NCBI RefSeq assembly: GCF_038502225.1
Contig: NC_091378.1
Coordinates: 6,470,100-6,534,099, forward strand
From: Cherax quadricarinatus
Lineage: Eukaryota > Arthropoda > Malacostraca > Decapoda > Parastacidae
DNA: 64,000 bases
Reading direction: 5' to 3'
How positions within the stretch are numbered: position 1 is the stretch's first letter; every line of letters begins with the position of its first letter. Positions 10,936-20,937 of the stretch are shown here, in pieces. The position numbers and the translations under genes are program-made. The notes under the pieces are model-generated. The model had not been told where the DNA came from and did not search any database. It was given only the letters and a program-made list of their open reading frames with translations.

Positions 10936-11932
10936 TTGCTTCCCAGTTCATGGTGTGGTTGTAGGTTACACTATGTTGGAGCACCACAGTTCATGGTGTG
11001 GTTGTAGGTTACACTGTGTTGGAACACCACAGTTCATGGTGTGGTTGTTGTTACACTATGTTGGAACACCACAGTTCATGGTGTGGTTGTAGGTTACACT
11101 GTGTTGGAACACCACAGTTCATGGTGTGGTTGTAAGTTACACTATGTTGGAACACCACAGTTCATGTTGTGGTTGTAGGTTACACTATGTTGGAACACCA
11201 CAGTTCATGGTGTGGTTGTAGGTTACACTATGTTGGAACACCACAGTTCATGGTGTGGTTGTAGGTTACACTATGTTGGAGCACCACAGTTCATGGTGTG
11301 GTTGTAGGTTACACTATGTTGGAATACCACAGTTCATGGTGTGGTTGTAAGTTACACTATGTTGGAACACCACAGTTCATGGTGTGGTTGTTGTTACACT
11401 ATGTTGGAACACCACAGTTCATGGTGTGGTTGTAGGTTACACTATGTTGGAACACCACAGTTCATGGTGTGGTTGTAGGTTACACTATGTTGGAACACCA
11501 CAGTTCATGGTGTGGTTGTAGGTTACACTATGTTGGAGCACCACAGTTCATGGTGTGGTTGTAGGTTACACTATGTTGGAACACCACAGTTCATGGTGTG
11601 GTTGTAGGTTACACTATGTTGGAATACCACAGTTCATGGTGTGGTTGTAGGTTACACTATATTGGAACACCACAGTTCATGGTGTGGTTGTAGGTTACAC
11701 TATATTGGAACACCACAGTTCATGGTGTGGTTGTTGGTTACACTATGTTGGAACACCACAGTTCATGGTGTGGTTGTTGGTTACACTATGTTGGAACACC
11801 ACAGTTCATGGTGTGGTTGTAGGTTACACTAAGTTGGAGCACCACAGTTCATGGTGTGGTTGTAGGTTGCACTATGTTGGAGAACCACAGTTCATGGTGT
11901 GGTTGTAGGTTACACTGTTGGAACCCACGGAA
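10936..11932. repeat. 43-bp satellite, about 23 copies
   Basis: Tandem 43-bp unit GGTTACACTATGTTGGAACA plus CCACAGTTCATGGTGTGGTTGTA. Occasional units have lost one or two bases (11046, 11390). Overlapping short forward frames are repeat translations. Confidence 0.96.
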
Positions 11933-12265
11933 TTAACTCTCTTGGCAATATACAGATAATTAGTGCTCCGTTGACGCATAACGGCACGTTTCCCTCACAT
12001 ATAACAAATCACAATTATGGCAGTGACAACAATGCCACTGCCTAATTCTGAGTCAAATTCTTCAACTTCTGGATATTATAAACCACTGATGTTATGATAC
12101 TTGTCAGATAGAGCAACAATAAGAAATCCTGGTACCTCCACAACTAGTTACTACCCCTGGTACAACTTTTGGGAATCCCAGGTACCACTGAAAACACCAT
12201 CTGCTGCATCTCATCTGACTTCAGTGTCCACGTCCTCATGTACTTCGGATACGTCAAGACTACGG
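11933..12265. other. Nothing recognised
   Basis: Unique-looking sequence between a satellite and a LINE relic. The 77-residue frame at 12101 has no features of a real protein and ends in LINE sequence. Confidence 0.45.
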
Positions 12266-12800
12266 TACTGTACACTTACCTGGAGTTTACCTGGAGAGGG
12301 TTTCGGGGGTCAACGCCCCCGTAGCCCGGTCTGAGACCGCGCCTCATGGTGGATCAGGGTCTGATCAACTAGGCTGTTACTGCTGGCCGCACGCAAGCTG
12401 ACGTACGAACCACAGCCCGGTTGGTCAGGTACTGACTTTAGGTGCCTGTCCAGTGTCTTCTTGAAGACAGCCAGGGGTCTATTGATAATCCCCCTTATGT
12501 ATGCTGGGCGGAAATTGAACAGTCTTGGGCCCCGGACACTCACTGTGTTGTCTTTCAGTGTACTCGTGGCGCCCCTGCTTTTCACTGGGTGAATGTTGCA
12601 TCTCCTGCCGAGTCTTTTGCTTTCACATGGAGTGATTTTCGTGTGCAAGTTTGGTACCAGTCCCTCCAAGACCTTCCAAGTATATATTATCATGTATCTC
12701 TCTCGCCTGCGTTCGAGGGAATACAGATCAAGGACCTTCAACCGTTCCCAGTAGTTTAGGTGCCTTATCGCACTTATGTGCACCGTGAAAGTTCTTACTA
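12266..12800 (-). pseudogene. C-terminal end and 3' UTR of a CR1/L2-like LINE
   Basis: Minus-strand frame 12310-12783 (157 residues) contains YSLERRRERY, YTWKVLEGLVPN, KSRGATSTLKDNT, PRLFNFRPAYIR and VFKKTLDRHL. This is the order seen at the C-terminus of CR1/L2-type reverse-transcriptase polyproteins, beyond the RT domain. The 3' side runs into ACCTGGAGTTTACCTGGAGA (inverted 3' UTR). No RT motifs are present, so this is a 5'-truncated copy. Related relics lie at 14841, 19465, 20385, 34196 and 45530. Confidence 0.85.
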
Positions 12801-12964
12801 TAGATGATTATATCATAACCATAATTTTTAAAGGGGTGCACCGGTAAGCCAGTTGAAGGACTCTGTCAGATAACCAAAAGCTCCAGCTGCGGGCTGTCAT
12901 ATGACAGACTTACGTCACAAAACATTTGTCCTGTTTCCTGACGAACCTTACCTAACCTAACTGA
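12801..12964. other. Nothing recognised
   Basis: Short unassigned gap between a LINE relic and a truncated foldback. Confidence 0.4.
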
Positions 12965-13135
12965 ATACCTGCTCCTAGGCTAAGGGACTGATTACCTTAT
13001 CGTCAACCTTTCCAGTCTTCCGTTTTTGTCCTTGTATTGCACTGATAAAGCCACTGGTGGGTGAAACGTCTACATAAAAAACAGATTTGTACATATGTAT
13101 AATTCTTCAGCTTTTCGGTATCATATACCATTTGT
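12965..13135 (+). mobile_element. Truncated type-A foldback (right arm and tail only)
   Basis: AAGGGACTGATTACCTTATC, then CTGATAAAGCCACTGGTGGG and GAAACGTC (13063-13070), TACATATGTATAATTCTTCA and the tail TTTCGGTATCATATACCATT. There is no matching left arm, as expected for 5' truncation during target-primed reverse transcription. This copy has GTC directly after GAAAC. Confidence 0.8.
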
Positions 13136-13261
13136 GTTACGAAACAGTGTCTGTTGTCACTGTTTATATATAGCTTTGAAAAGCAGTTTTAGTTTGGGCG
13201 CAATAAACAGGTAAGAGAGTTTGAGATATTGTTTATCAAACTAGTTTAAATCTGATTTTAG

Positions 13262-13467
13262 ATTATGTCGCTCAAGCGGCTAGTTTGTTGTGCATTTCGT
13301 ATCCATCCAAAGGACGGTAGTGGCTAGTTTTCTGCGCAACATATTCACTTCCTATGGACGGTAGTGGCTAGTTTGTTTATTTCGTATCCATCTTCAGGAC
13401 AATAGTGGCTAGTTTACTGTACACCTAATAGCCATCCTAAGGATGGTAGTACAAGAACATATGGATA
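13262..13467 (+). repeat. Dispersed repeat ('founder' of the 44-bp satellite), about 4 diverged units
   Basis: Four diverged 44-46-bp units, each with GGCTAGTTT...ATCC/ATTC...GGACGGTAGT, followed by ACAAGAACATATGGATA. The single-copy version at 54271-54385 continues in the same way (GAGAGCATGTGGATACACAA). The 3' part of this repeat resumes at 13937 after a foldback insertion. Confidence 0.8.
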
Positions 13468-13699
13468 TTAAAATGGTATAAAATACCGACAGGTTGTTAG
13501 GTAAGACACATATGCAACAGTTAGGTATCTTAATTATGAAACGTTTCGCCTACACAGTAACACAAGGGTATCTTGGTACAGACCTGCAATCAACTTCGAC
13601 AACTTCCACTAGTGAGAGCGGCTGGGTTTGAGAGGGACCTAACCTTTCAACATCTGAGTTCTTACCTCTCCTAGTGGCCTACGTCTCACCTCCTGGCGC

Positions 13700-13707
13700 T
13701 ATAAAAG
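13700..13707 (+). promoter_or_regulatory. TATA-like box inside the foldback
   Basis: TATAAAAG stands about 160 bp upstream of the hammerhead-like core. The element at 38191 has TATATAAG in the corresponding position relative to its core. Sequence resemblance only. Confidence 0.4.
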
Positions 13708-13856
13708 CTCCATCCTGTCACTTCTTCTCCATATTGTTTCATACTATGGAACAATGCTCTTCTCCAGACTGAGGGACTGACCACCTCAAAACTTTAAGGG
13801 TGATGGACTGATTACATCGTCTTCAAGTATCTTCTGCTTCTATCAACTTTTCTGTG

Positions 13857-13903
13857 CTTGACTGAAGAAGCCTACTGTGTAGGCGAAACGTTTCATAATT
13901 AAG
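13857..13903 (+). ncRNA. Hammerhead-like ribozyme core
   Basis: CTGAAGA (13862-13868), stem II GCCTAC-TGT-GTAGGC (6 bp), GAAA (13885-13888), CGTTTC. CTTGA before and TTAAG after could pair as helix I with an ATAA bulge. One extra A lies between CTGAAGA and stem II. Confidence 0.5.
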
Positions 13904-13936
13904 ATACCTAACTGTTGCATATGTGTCTTACCTAAC

Positions 13937-14005
13937 AACATATGGATACTCAAAAGACCTAGAAACTGGGGCCCCAGAATGGTTAACAAGTATACAGTAT
14001 ACCTG
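13937..14005 (+). repeat. 3' remainder of the dispersed 'founder' repeat
   Basis: AACATATGGATACTCAAAAG, CCTAGAAACTGGGGCCCCAG and GGTTAACAAGTATAC correspond block by block to 54333-54385. Confidence 0.8.
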
Positions 14006-14289
14006 TATAGCTAAAATTTGCCTCTTCTATCGCAAGCAACTTTAGTATATTCGTTTAAAACATCTGGTATCTAACGAGTTGTGGAGATAAAACGACGTTT
14101 CTGTCGTTATATAAATACAAATATTCTCCACGACACTTGCCTTCCTGTTCGTTTTGCTACTCAAGACCAGACACTGTTTTCCACAGTCGAGGTCGCCGCT
14201 AATGATCACTCCAAGCTTCTTCACCCAGGCTTCTACAAGCTTCATCTTCTCTGTCTTAACTTCATTTTTTGGCAACTCTTCTGCACGCG

Positions 14290-14295
<6 letters not shown>
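14006..14295. other. Nothing recognised
   Basis: The long minus-strand frame through here (188 residues) is stitched from (GT)n, LINE 3'-UTR and unassigned sequence. I see no protein-like composition. Confidence 0.45.
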
Positions 14296-14338
<43 letters not shown>

Positions 14339-14515
14339 ACACCGAACAAGCCAAGTGTTTTCTCGACAAGTACATTTGACAGACTGGTAACTAACAGGTA
14401 CGATAAAGCTCATGTAGCAGGTAGTGGACCTAGTAACGGCAGCGAAGAGGCCGGGGCCAGGAGCTGTGAATCGACCCCTGCACCCACAAATAGGTGAATA
14501 AACACACACACAAAC
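14296..14515 (+). mobile_element. (AC)n-bounded LINE 3' fragment
   Basis: (AC)n at 14296-14336, then a short piece of LINE 3' UTR: GGTACGATAAAGCTCATGTA, GAGGCCGGGGCCAGGAGCTG, CGACCCCTGCACCCACAAAT, ending AGGTGAATAAACACACACAC. The same 3' end closes the LINE copies at 56477, 57615 and 60828. Both sides are AC repeats. Confidence 0.8.
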
Positions 14516-14629
14516 ATACACCGTACCACTGAGTCCGGCACTGGTAAGCCAGTGGTCACTGATTCTAGTGGGCCCCACCTCGTGTGATGCAGTGTCTAAC
14601 TTCCGCACCTCACTTATGGTCCCATATTC

Positions 14630-14815
14630 GTGCTACAGTTTCATACTGATCGGAACTATATAACTGAACACTTATCAAGGCTGAGGGACTGGCCATCTCG
14701 TATTTACCTCTCAACTGCTGCTGTCTCCACTTTTAAGCCACCTTTGTGCTCGACTGAAGAAGCCAGCTGAGCAGGCGAAACGTTTAGGCAAAACAGACAC
14801 CCAAACGTTGCATTT
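14630..14815 (+). mobile_element. Truncated type-A foldback
   Basis: GGCTGAGGGACTGGCCATCT, then CTGAAGA (14754-14760), GCC...GGC, GAAACG (14777) and AACGTTGCATTTGGATTATC. Right arm only. Confidence 0.7.
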
Positions 14816-14840
14816 GGATTATCTTCTAAGACCTTTGTCA

Positions 14841-15075
14841 GATTATGTACCTGGAGTATACCTGGAGAAGGTTTCGGGGATCAACGCCCCCGCGGCTCGG
14901 TCTGTGTCCAGGCCTCATGGTGGATCAGGGCCTGATCAACCAGTTGCTGGTTGATCAACCAGGAACTTCTACACCATCAACTGCATCATTTACATCTACT
15001 GCGCTATCTGCTGTACCATCTACTGCATCTACTACACCATCTACATTAAATACACCATCTACCCGTTGTTACTAA
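14841..15075 (-). repeat. LINE 3'-UTR relic followed by short CTAC repeats
   Basis: 14841-14965 matches the inverted 3' UTR of the CR1/L2-like LINE at 12266 (TACCTGGAGTATACCTGGAG, CAACGCCCCCGCGGCTCGGT, GGTGGATCAGGGCCTGATCA). 14966-15075 is a degenerate (ACACCATCTACTGCATCT)n tract. Confidence 0.75.
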
Positions 15076-15084
15076 GTTGAGAGG

Positions 15085-15345
15085 TGAAGTCAGCAAGCCA
15101 GTTGTACGCTGAGAAGAGAAGCCAGAATGCCAGCTATTGAGAGGTGAAGCCAGTAAGCCAGTTGCTAATAAGCTGAGGTGAAGCAAGTAAGCCAGTTGCT
15201 AATAAGCTGAGGTGAAGCAGCCAGTAAGCCAGATATTAGTAAGCTGAAGTGAAGCCAGCAAGCCAGTTGGTAAGCTGAGAGGTGGAGTCAGTAAGCCAGT
15301 TGTTAATAAGTAAAGAAATGAAGCCAGCAAGCCAGTGTTCAGTAA
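15085..15345. repeat. Degenerate ~33-40-bp minisatellite
   Basis: About seven copies of GAGGTGAAGCCAGTAAGCCA plus GTTGCTAATAAGCT with indels. Non-coding. Confidence 0.85.
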
Positions 15346-15349
15346 GCAG

Positions 15350-15525
15350 AAATTCTGAACACTTTGTATTAAGACTGAAGACTGAGCACCTTCCATCAAG
15401 GCTGAGGGACTGATTGCCTCATCTTCCACTGGCTGCAATACGTAATCTCCGTACTAAACTGATCAACACCACTAATGGGCGAAACGTCTTCATAATAAAG
15501 ATACGTAGGTGTTGCACACGCGACT
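15350..15525 (+). mobile_element. Truncated type-A foldback
   Basis: AAGGCTGAGGGACTGATTGC, CTGATCAACACCACTAATGG, GAAACGTC at 15481-15488, AATAAAGATACG, GGTGTTGCACACGCGACTAA. GAAAC is followed at once by GTC. Right arm only. Confidence 0.75.
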
Positions 15526-15550
15526 AATTCATATGTACACGCGCACACAC

Positions 15551-15553
<3 letters not shown>

Positions 15554-15637
<84 letters not shown>
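15554..15637. repeat. (TA)n microsatellite
   Basis: About 42 TA dinucleotides. Confidence 0.98.
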
Positions 15638-15641
<4 letters not shown>

Positions 15642-16715
15642 AAGAATATACGAGAGTAAATACAACGGTGTATTACACTATGGAGAGAAGGTTACAATAC
15701 GACTTACAAAAATATTATTTAGGATTGGGTGTAAATCTTCTTGGCAAACTTCTATAAGAGGATCGCAGCCTCCAGTCCCTGGATCCTCCGTCCACTGATG
15801 CTGTCTCCTCTGCCTGGCTCTGTCTCTCTCTCTCACCTGGATCTCTCTTTCTCATCTGGTTATCTCTCACCTGGCTCTCTCTCTCACCTGCTTCTTTCTC
15901 TCTCACCTCTCTCATTCGTTTATAATTACATTAACGGTATAAAGTACCGACAAACTGATGAATAAGACACAAGTACAACACCTGGGTGTCGTCACCCCAA
16001 CAAAACTACCCAGGTGTTGCACATGTGCCTCATTCTCAAGAAAATCCCTATGTATTACCACCCCTTCCCCTGCATAACTGGCTGAACTTACACCCAACAT
16101 CAAACATGGAACGCGATTCCGGGCCAGTCCTGGTTGACCGCCTGAAATAAGTTAGTATAGAAGGAATATTAAGAAGCAGTCCTTCAAGGAGCTGTTAGGC
16201 AGCTACAGCTGTATAAAAGAAATGAAATGTATCAAGGCCATTTGCCATTGCTACCAAAACTGAAAAACGAGTGGAAAGGCCCTCACAGAATTTTGTTATT
16301 AAATTTTACATTCACTCTTTCAATCGCATATACACAGAATCACATCATACGGTGCAGCTTCGTGAAAGAGCTGACTGTACGATCATTTTGTAACAGAATA
16401 CAAGGTATTACAAGCATAGTTTCTGTAACTGCTGACAGGTTATGTGGGGAAAGGCACATGGGTGGTAAGCTTTAATTTATACAGCGGTGAGGTACAGCTT
16501 TCACAAGACACGAGAAAGCTCTGTTTAGAAACTATGCTCCGCCTATCTGTGAATCTGTCAAACCTTCAGATAACCTATTTCACTCACACACAACTATAGT
16601 CAACTACTCTATGTTTTAAGACATCATTAAGATACTCTATAATGATCACCTCAAAAGATGCAAAGGCCTCTTAGTAGACCTTTCCACCACCGCCTGGTTG
16701 AGGATTCAACACCCA
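15638..16715. other. Mostly unrecognised; CT-rich tract and miniature foldback
   Basis: 15765-15915 is CT-rich (CACCTGGCTCTCTCTCTCAC repeats). 15918-16040 is a very short foldback: AAGACACAAGTACAACACCT, a ~20-bp loop, then AGGTGTTGCACATGTGCCTC, with the tail motif AAAGTACCGACAAACTGATG on its left and no ribozyme core. 16041-16715 shows nothing I can name. Confidence 0.55.
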
Positions 16716-17110
16716 CTTGAGAGAGGATGCTGTAAATGCTCGAGAGAGGATGCTGTGAACGCTCACTAGAGAGAGGATGCTGTGAACGCTCACTAGAGAG
16801 AGGATGCTGCAAATCCACCCTTAGGAAAGAGTGATGGTGTTGCAGAAATGGATTCTAAGGGAAGGGGGTCGCTAGCATGACAGGTGTTCTCCCTGAAATA
16901 ATGGATGATGTATTTATAACTAGTTTGATTTATGCCTCCCTGGGAGAAAGAGCATACCGCAGATGCCCCCTTGGAAGAGAAAAGATGCAGCAAAAGCCCC
17001 CCTGGGAGAAAAAGGCTGCTGCAGATCCCACCCAGGGAGACAGCAATTGCTGCAGAAGCCCCTGAGAGAGACAGAAAGCTACAGGGGAAGACTGCAGGGA
17101 CCCCCTCCCC
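16716..17110. repeat. Degenerate ~27-34-bp repeats
   Basis: 16716-16808 has AGAGAGGATGCTGTGAACGC repeated about every 27 bp. 16935-17060 has diverged CCCCTGGGAGAAAAAG...GATGCAGCAGAAG units of about 33 bp. No gene. Confidence 0.65.
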
Positions 17111-17580
17111 TCTTAACATGGTAGACGGCCCCTGGGAGAAAGAGTTTTATGAGTGTGTGCCAACTTTTCCCTAAGATGTCTAAATCCGTGAGCGGGAAGT
17201 TTACAATGCTATTACGAACCTCGCCAGCACCTCGCCAGCACCTCGCCAACTTCACGCTTCAGCGCCACCTCCGCGCTCCAGTTATCTTAACTAACTGATG
17301 GAGAGAAACGCGAGAGCATCGCTGTCTTCTAACTTGCGATACTTTCTGAATAAGACCTTTGGAAGCCATTATCTGCGGTGTGCAGGAAGATATTATAGTA
17401 AGGTGAATGCTCCGGGTCAAGCACCAGCTCTTGGGCTCTGCCTTTTAGTAATTTATTATCTGGTTTATTCCCAATCCAGTTTTTTCCGTTTATTTACAGT
17501 ACTTCTAGGGAACTGGTCTCGTACTCAAATTCCTCACACTGAACTTATTTTAATGACCCTCTGGCTCATTTAAATACACT
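17111..17580. other. Nothing recognised
   Basis: The 91-residue frame at 17298 has no signal, domain or repeat signature that I recognise. Confidence 0.45.
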
Positions 17581-17665
17581 TGAAATGACTCACGAAATCG
17601 TAATTACACGATTGTAAACGACCCATACCACGGGCGGGGTTCTAACCCCGCCCGTGGTATTTCTT
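17581..17665 (-). repeat. SINE-like fragment ending in a 17-bp hairpin
   Basis: ATACCACGGGCGGGGTT (17627-17643) is followed by its exact inverse AACCCCGCCCGTGGTAT. The upstream ACGAAATCGTAATTACACGA is a small palindrome. The CGGGCGGGGTTCTA block resembles an inverted B-box region, so a SINE origin is plausible but weak. Confidence 0.55.
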
Positions 17666-17704
17666 TTTCACTGGAAACCTACGCTGTAGGCCAATAAATA
17701 ATAC

Positions 17705-17960
17705 TTTGAACAATTAGACATGTATAACATCTGAGCATTACTCTGTAGACGTTTCGCCCTCTAGTGGCTTTATCAATACAAGGACATAATGTGAAGAATG
17801 TAGAACTATGTACAAAAGATGAGGTGATCAGTCCCTCAGCCTTGTACTGATAAAGTCACTGGATGGCGAGACGTCTGCAAATAAAGATTCCCAGAATTTG
17901 CACATGTGTAAGTCTTCATCGTGTCGGAAATATATACCATTTATGCAGAAATACTTACAC
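17705..17960 (+). mobile_element. Type-A foldback, compact
   Basis: TTAGACATGTATAACATCTG at the left, GACGTTTCGCCCTCTAGTGG and the inverse TCACTGGATGGCGAGACGTC, AATAAAGATTCCCAGAATTT, CACATGTGTAAGTCTTCATC and the tail TGTCGGAAATATATACCATT. The core is degenerate (CTGATAA, GAGAC). TTGTA before and TGCAA after can still pair as helix I. Confidence 0.8.
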
Positions 17961-18072
17961 TTGATACAGTAGTAGCTGGTGAAGAGGAGCAAAGTTTCGG
18001 GTTCTTTAAAACCTTTTATCTGATTGTGCTCTAACACTCAGAACAAGACAGAATGAGGCATGCTGCGAGTAT

Positions 18073-18220
18073 TACAAAAAAGGCACAATACCGTGACTGG
18101 AATACACAAATAACCCGCACATAGAAGAGAGGAGCTTACGACGACGTTTCGGTCCGACGTGGACCATTTACGACCGAAACGTCGTCGTAAGTTCCTCTCT
18201 TCTACGTGCGGGTTATTTGT
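18073..18220 (-). mobile_element. Type-B foldback, 148 bp, with near-perfect 11-bp duplication
   Basis: Tail AAAAAAGGCACAATACCGTG on the left, then CACAAATAACCCGCACATAG...CTTACGACGACGTTTCGGTC and the full inverse ending GTGCGGGTTATTTGT. GCTGCGAGTAT (18062-18072) and GCTACGAATAT (18221-18231) flank it, differing by two transitions. Confidence 0.85.
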
Positions 18221-18231
18221 GCTACGAATAT

Positions 18232-18499
18232 ATTTTATTTGGCGTATGTCACACTCTCATATAGGCTGCCTCCCGACAAGCGAACCAGGTGCTAAGGGTT
18301 TAATGATTAATAGGTCGACTGTCATGTTAGTACCCCGATTCATCGGCCAATCACAGACAAGCCCGCCAGAGCTGCGATGCAATGTGGTTCATTTGTGAAG
18401 CGAACATTGGCAGACTTGTCGGTGCTGCTGTCTTTCACGGTGTACTGTCTGGTTCTTTCATTCTGATGTCTTTTGCTTGCTTCACGATCAGGTGCGCAG
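18232..18499. other. Nothing recognised
   Basis: Unassigned. The short frames on both strands have no supporting feature. Confidence 0.4.
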
Positions 18500-18890
18500 G
18501 TAATTATACACCTTGATAAATTAGACACATGTGCAACACATTTCGCCACGCAGTAGCTTCATCAGCCCTATACGAAGAAGAATGGTGAAGATCAGAAGGA
18601 GTTTGAGGTAATCAGTCCCTCAGCCTGGAGCCGATGTAGTCAGACCATCAATCTTGAAAAGGGTACAGCATGTGCGGGAAGAAGTGGCTTATATATTGTA
18701 GACAGGTGAGGTGAAGCAGTCGTAGGCGATATCACAGTGGACAAAGCTGCATGTGGAAGCAGGTCATGCCTACACAGCTTAGGCAAGAGTAGAATTCACT
18801 GTATCAAGATCCCAAGATGTTGCTGTGTCCGACAGGAATGTAGACAAATGGTTCAGAGAACCGACAAGTTGATAAATTAGACATGTGGTC
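18500..18890 (-). mobile_element. Long-form type-A element, single arm, minus strand
   Basis: Read on the minus strand it has a TATATAAG box (near 18690), AGGCTGAGGGACTGATTACC, CTGATGA (18559-18565), stem II GCTAC/GTGGC, GAAA (18541-18544) and the terminus ACACATGTGTCTAATT. The far end (18785-18880) carries ACAGCAACATCTTGGGATCT, which parallels the spacer between the two arms at 38762-38849. Only one arm is present. Confidence 0.75.
18541..18565 (-). ncRNA. Hammerhead-like ribozyme core
   Basis: On the minus strand CTGATGA, A, GCTAC-TGC-GTGGC, GAAATG. Stem II pairs with one G-U. This is one of the few copies with an exact CTGATGA. Confidence 0.45.
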
Positions 18891-19067
18891 GTAATGCAGT
18901 GACATCTGAATTCAGTCAGAATTAAGGCTCAGACATAAATATTAAGAGACTGTCGATACTGGTTACTACAGAGATAGTTACTATATTAACAAGTACGCAG
19001 TCCTAGAACTGGGTATGATTTCATCACTACCCAGATTCAACATCTCGCAGGATCAGTGGAAACCCAA
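18891..19067. other. Nothing recognised
   Basis: Short unassigned gap, probably older foldback debris (ATTAGACATGTGGTC at 18877). Confidence 0.4.
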
Positions 19068-19275
19068 AACTGAAGAATGACACTTGCGCAACATTTGGGA
19101 GTCTTTACTGAAGAAACGCTTCTTCAGTCCAATACAGAGAAGAACGGTAGACGATGAGAAGTTTGAGGTAATCAGTCCCTCATCCTGGAGTCGATGTATT
19201 CAGTCAATGTTGCACAAGTGTCTCTTCAATTTGTCGGGTTTCCAAACAATTTGTATCACAAAACCCAAAGAAATA
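19068..19275 (+). mobile_element. Short type-A foldback
   Basis: GACACTTGCGCAACATTTGG at the left is matched inverted by AATGTTGCACAAGTGTCTC. The left core is collapsed (GAAGAAACGCTTCTTCAGTC). The tail CAATTTGTCGGGTTTCCAAA is on the right. AAACCCAAA occurs just outside both ends (19053, 19259) as a possible duplication. Confidence 0.7.
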
Positions 19276-19934
19276 CCTTCTTGTGTCCTGCAAGATCTCG
19301 TTCACGAACTTGGTGTCTGTACTTCGCTTTTCACCTGCCTTGGATCAAGTGTTTTCCACGGTATACAAGCCGCCGCTTTCTCAATCTTCCTAAGCGTTGT
19401 GTACTGAAGAGGGCCCTAACGTGAAGCTGAAATACGCACTCATATAAATTGCTGTTTTGTCTCCATTTTGGGAGGCCTGGTCGTGGACCGGGCCGCGGGG
19501 GCGTTGATCCCAGGAATACCCTCCAGGTAGATTTATGAAGAAGCATACTGCATAAACTTAAGAACATAAAAAAGAAGGAACACTGCAGGAAGCCTACTGG
19601 CACAAACTAGGCACATCCTTCTCAACCCAAAACCCACTATCAAAAATATATGCATAATTATTCAACCACATTTACTAATTTGTGTCACAACCATTTATTG
19701 CTGCAGGCAGAGCCTATATTAGCAGAGCCTATATTAGCAGAGGGGAAGCCTACGCACAAGAGGAACCAGCCTTAATGTGATCACTAATTATGAAATTCCT
19801 TTCAGGGACTACAACTTTACACAGGGAAAATAAACTTTAATGACTAGATTAACTCGACACAAAGTCTGGTACGTGTGGACGCGGGCGAAACAAACCTCAA
19901 AGTGCTAAAAAAAAAGACATACAACAATGGGTGA
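19276..19934. repeat. LINE 3' relics in otherwise unrecognised DNA
   Basis: 19465-19530 is the inverted 3' UTR of the 12266-type LINE (GGAGGCCTGGTCGTGGACCG, GTTGATCCCAGGAATACCCT). 19560-19640 is a CR1-like 3' relic (GGAACACTGCAGGAAGCCTA). 19700-19745 holds a 17-bp duplication (AGAGCCTATATTAGC). The rest is unassigned. Confidence 0.6.
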
Positions 19935-20015
19935 TCTTAATTAACACGACGTTTCACCTGCTTAGGTACCTGATAAAGTCTCATGTAGGCGAAACGTTGA
20001 ACTAATAAAATTATT
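19935..20015 (+). mobile_element. Degraded foldback core
   Basis: CGACGTTTCACCTGCTTAGG then CTGATAAAGTCTCATGTAGG and CGAAACGTTGAACTAATAAA. The two halves are imperfect inverses. Confidence 0.6.
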
Positions 20016-20113
20016 TTTGCTGCTGTGTGTTTCCACCATCTGTTGGATATAAGCAAGAGAGCTTGGCAGTTTTCCATGTTTAACTGAGACATAATCCAGT
20101 ATGAGTGCGAGTG

Positions 20114-20117
<4 letters not shown>

Positions 20118-20174
<57 letters not shown>
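20118..20174. repeat. (GT)n microsatellite
   Basis: About 28 GT dinucleotides. The (TH)n frames on the minus strand are translations of it. Confidence 0.98.
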
Positions 20175-20180
<6 letters not shown>

Positions 20181-20384
20181 CACACACACCTGACAAGTGT
20201 CAATGACTGTGCTAGAGGATAAAATTCCTAACATTGATCTGAGAAGACCATTGTTGTCAGTCTGTCAGCTTAAAAAAAATACTGACTGGTGTCTATGTAA
20301 TAAAATCACCCGCTCAGTGGTGCTGACACTACGGAGGGAAGAGGACGGTGCTCGGGAAATTTACGTACGGGTAACTGTGTATGG

Positions 20385-20900
20385 AAGTCGGTCTACCGGG
20401 AGGGTTTTCCGGGGGTCAACACCGCCCCCCTGGTCCATGACCAGGCCTTGCGGTTGATAAGGGCCTGATCAACCAGGCTGTTACTGCCGGTCGCACGCAA
20501 TCCATCGTACGAACAACAGCCCGGCTGGTCAGGTACTGACTATAGGTGTCTGTTCAGCTCCCTCTTTAAGACAGCCAGGGGTCTTGTAGACAACCAGGGG
20601 TTTTGTAGACAGCCAGGGGTCTTGAAGACAGCCAGGGGTCTTGTAGACAACCAGGGGTCTTGAAGACAACCAGGAGTCTTGTAGACAACCAGGGGTCTTG
20701 TAGACAACCAGGGGTCTTGTAGACAACCAGGGGTCTTGTAGACAACCAGGGGTCTTGTAGACAACCAGGGGTCTTGTAGACAACCAGGAGTCTTGTAGAC
20801 AATCAGGGGTCTTGAAGACAACCAGGGGTCTTGAAGACAACCAGGGGGTCTATTGGTAATTCCCCTCATGTATGCTGGGAGGCGACTGAACATAAACACA
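20385..20900 (-). pseudogene. LINE C-terminal relic with internal 19-bp expansion
   Basis: The flanks match the LINE at 12266: inverted 3' UTR to about 20560 (TGACTATAGGTGTCTGTTCA) and GTCTATTGGTAATTCCCCTC, TATGCTGGGAGGCGACTGAA at 20846-20890. In between, the short coding segment AGACAGCCAGGGGTCTTG is repeated about 15 times at 19-bp spacing (20569-20850). Confidence 0.85.
20569..20850. repeat. 19-bp minisatellite inside LINE sequence, about 15 copies
   Basis: AGACAACCAGGGGTCTTGT repeated with A/G and CAGC/CAAC variants. The founding unit is the single AGACAGCCAGGGGTCTATTG of intact copies (12465, 45700). Confidence 0.93.
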
Positions 20901-20937
20901 CAAGTAGGAACACTGCAGCAGGCCTACAGGCCATGGA

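Larger units (their letters stand above)
13468..13936 (-). mobile_element. Type-A foldback with hammerhead-like core and 12-bp target duplication
   Basis: It interrupts the dispersed repeat. AACATATGGATA is present on both sides (13456-13467 and 13937-13948). The tail (TTAAAATGGTATAAAATACC) is at the left, so the element is reversed. Both termini carry AAGACACATATGCAACAG or its inverse. The plus-strand arm holds CTGAAGA (13862), stem II GCCTAC/GTAGGC and GAAACG (13885). TATAAAAG at 13700 and AGTCTGGAGAAG-type internal blocks match the copy at 34946. Confidence 0.9.

Noticed and set aside
12101..12334. Possible host exon (77-residue frame)
   Set aside because: It runs into an inverted LINE 3' UTR and has no domain, splice context or conserved pattern.
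14042..14608. 188-residue minus-strand frame
   Set aside because: A composite of LINE 3' UTR, (GT)n and unassigned DNA. The (CV)n run is the microsatellite.
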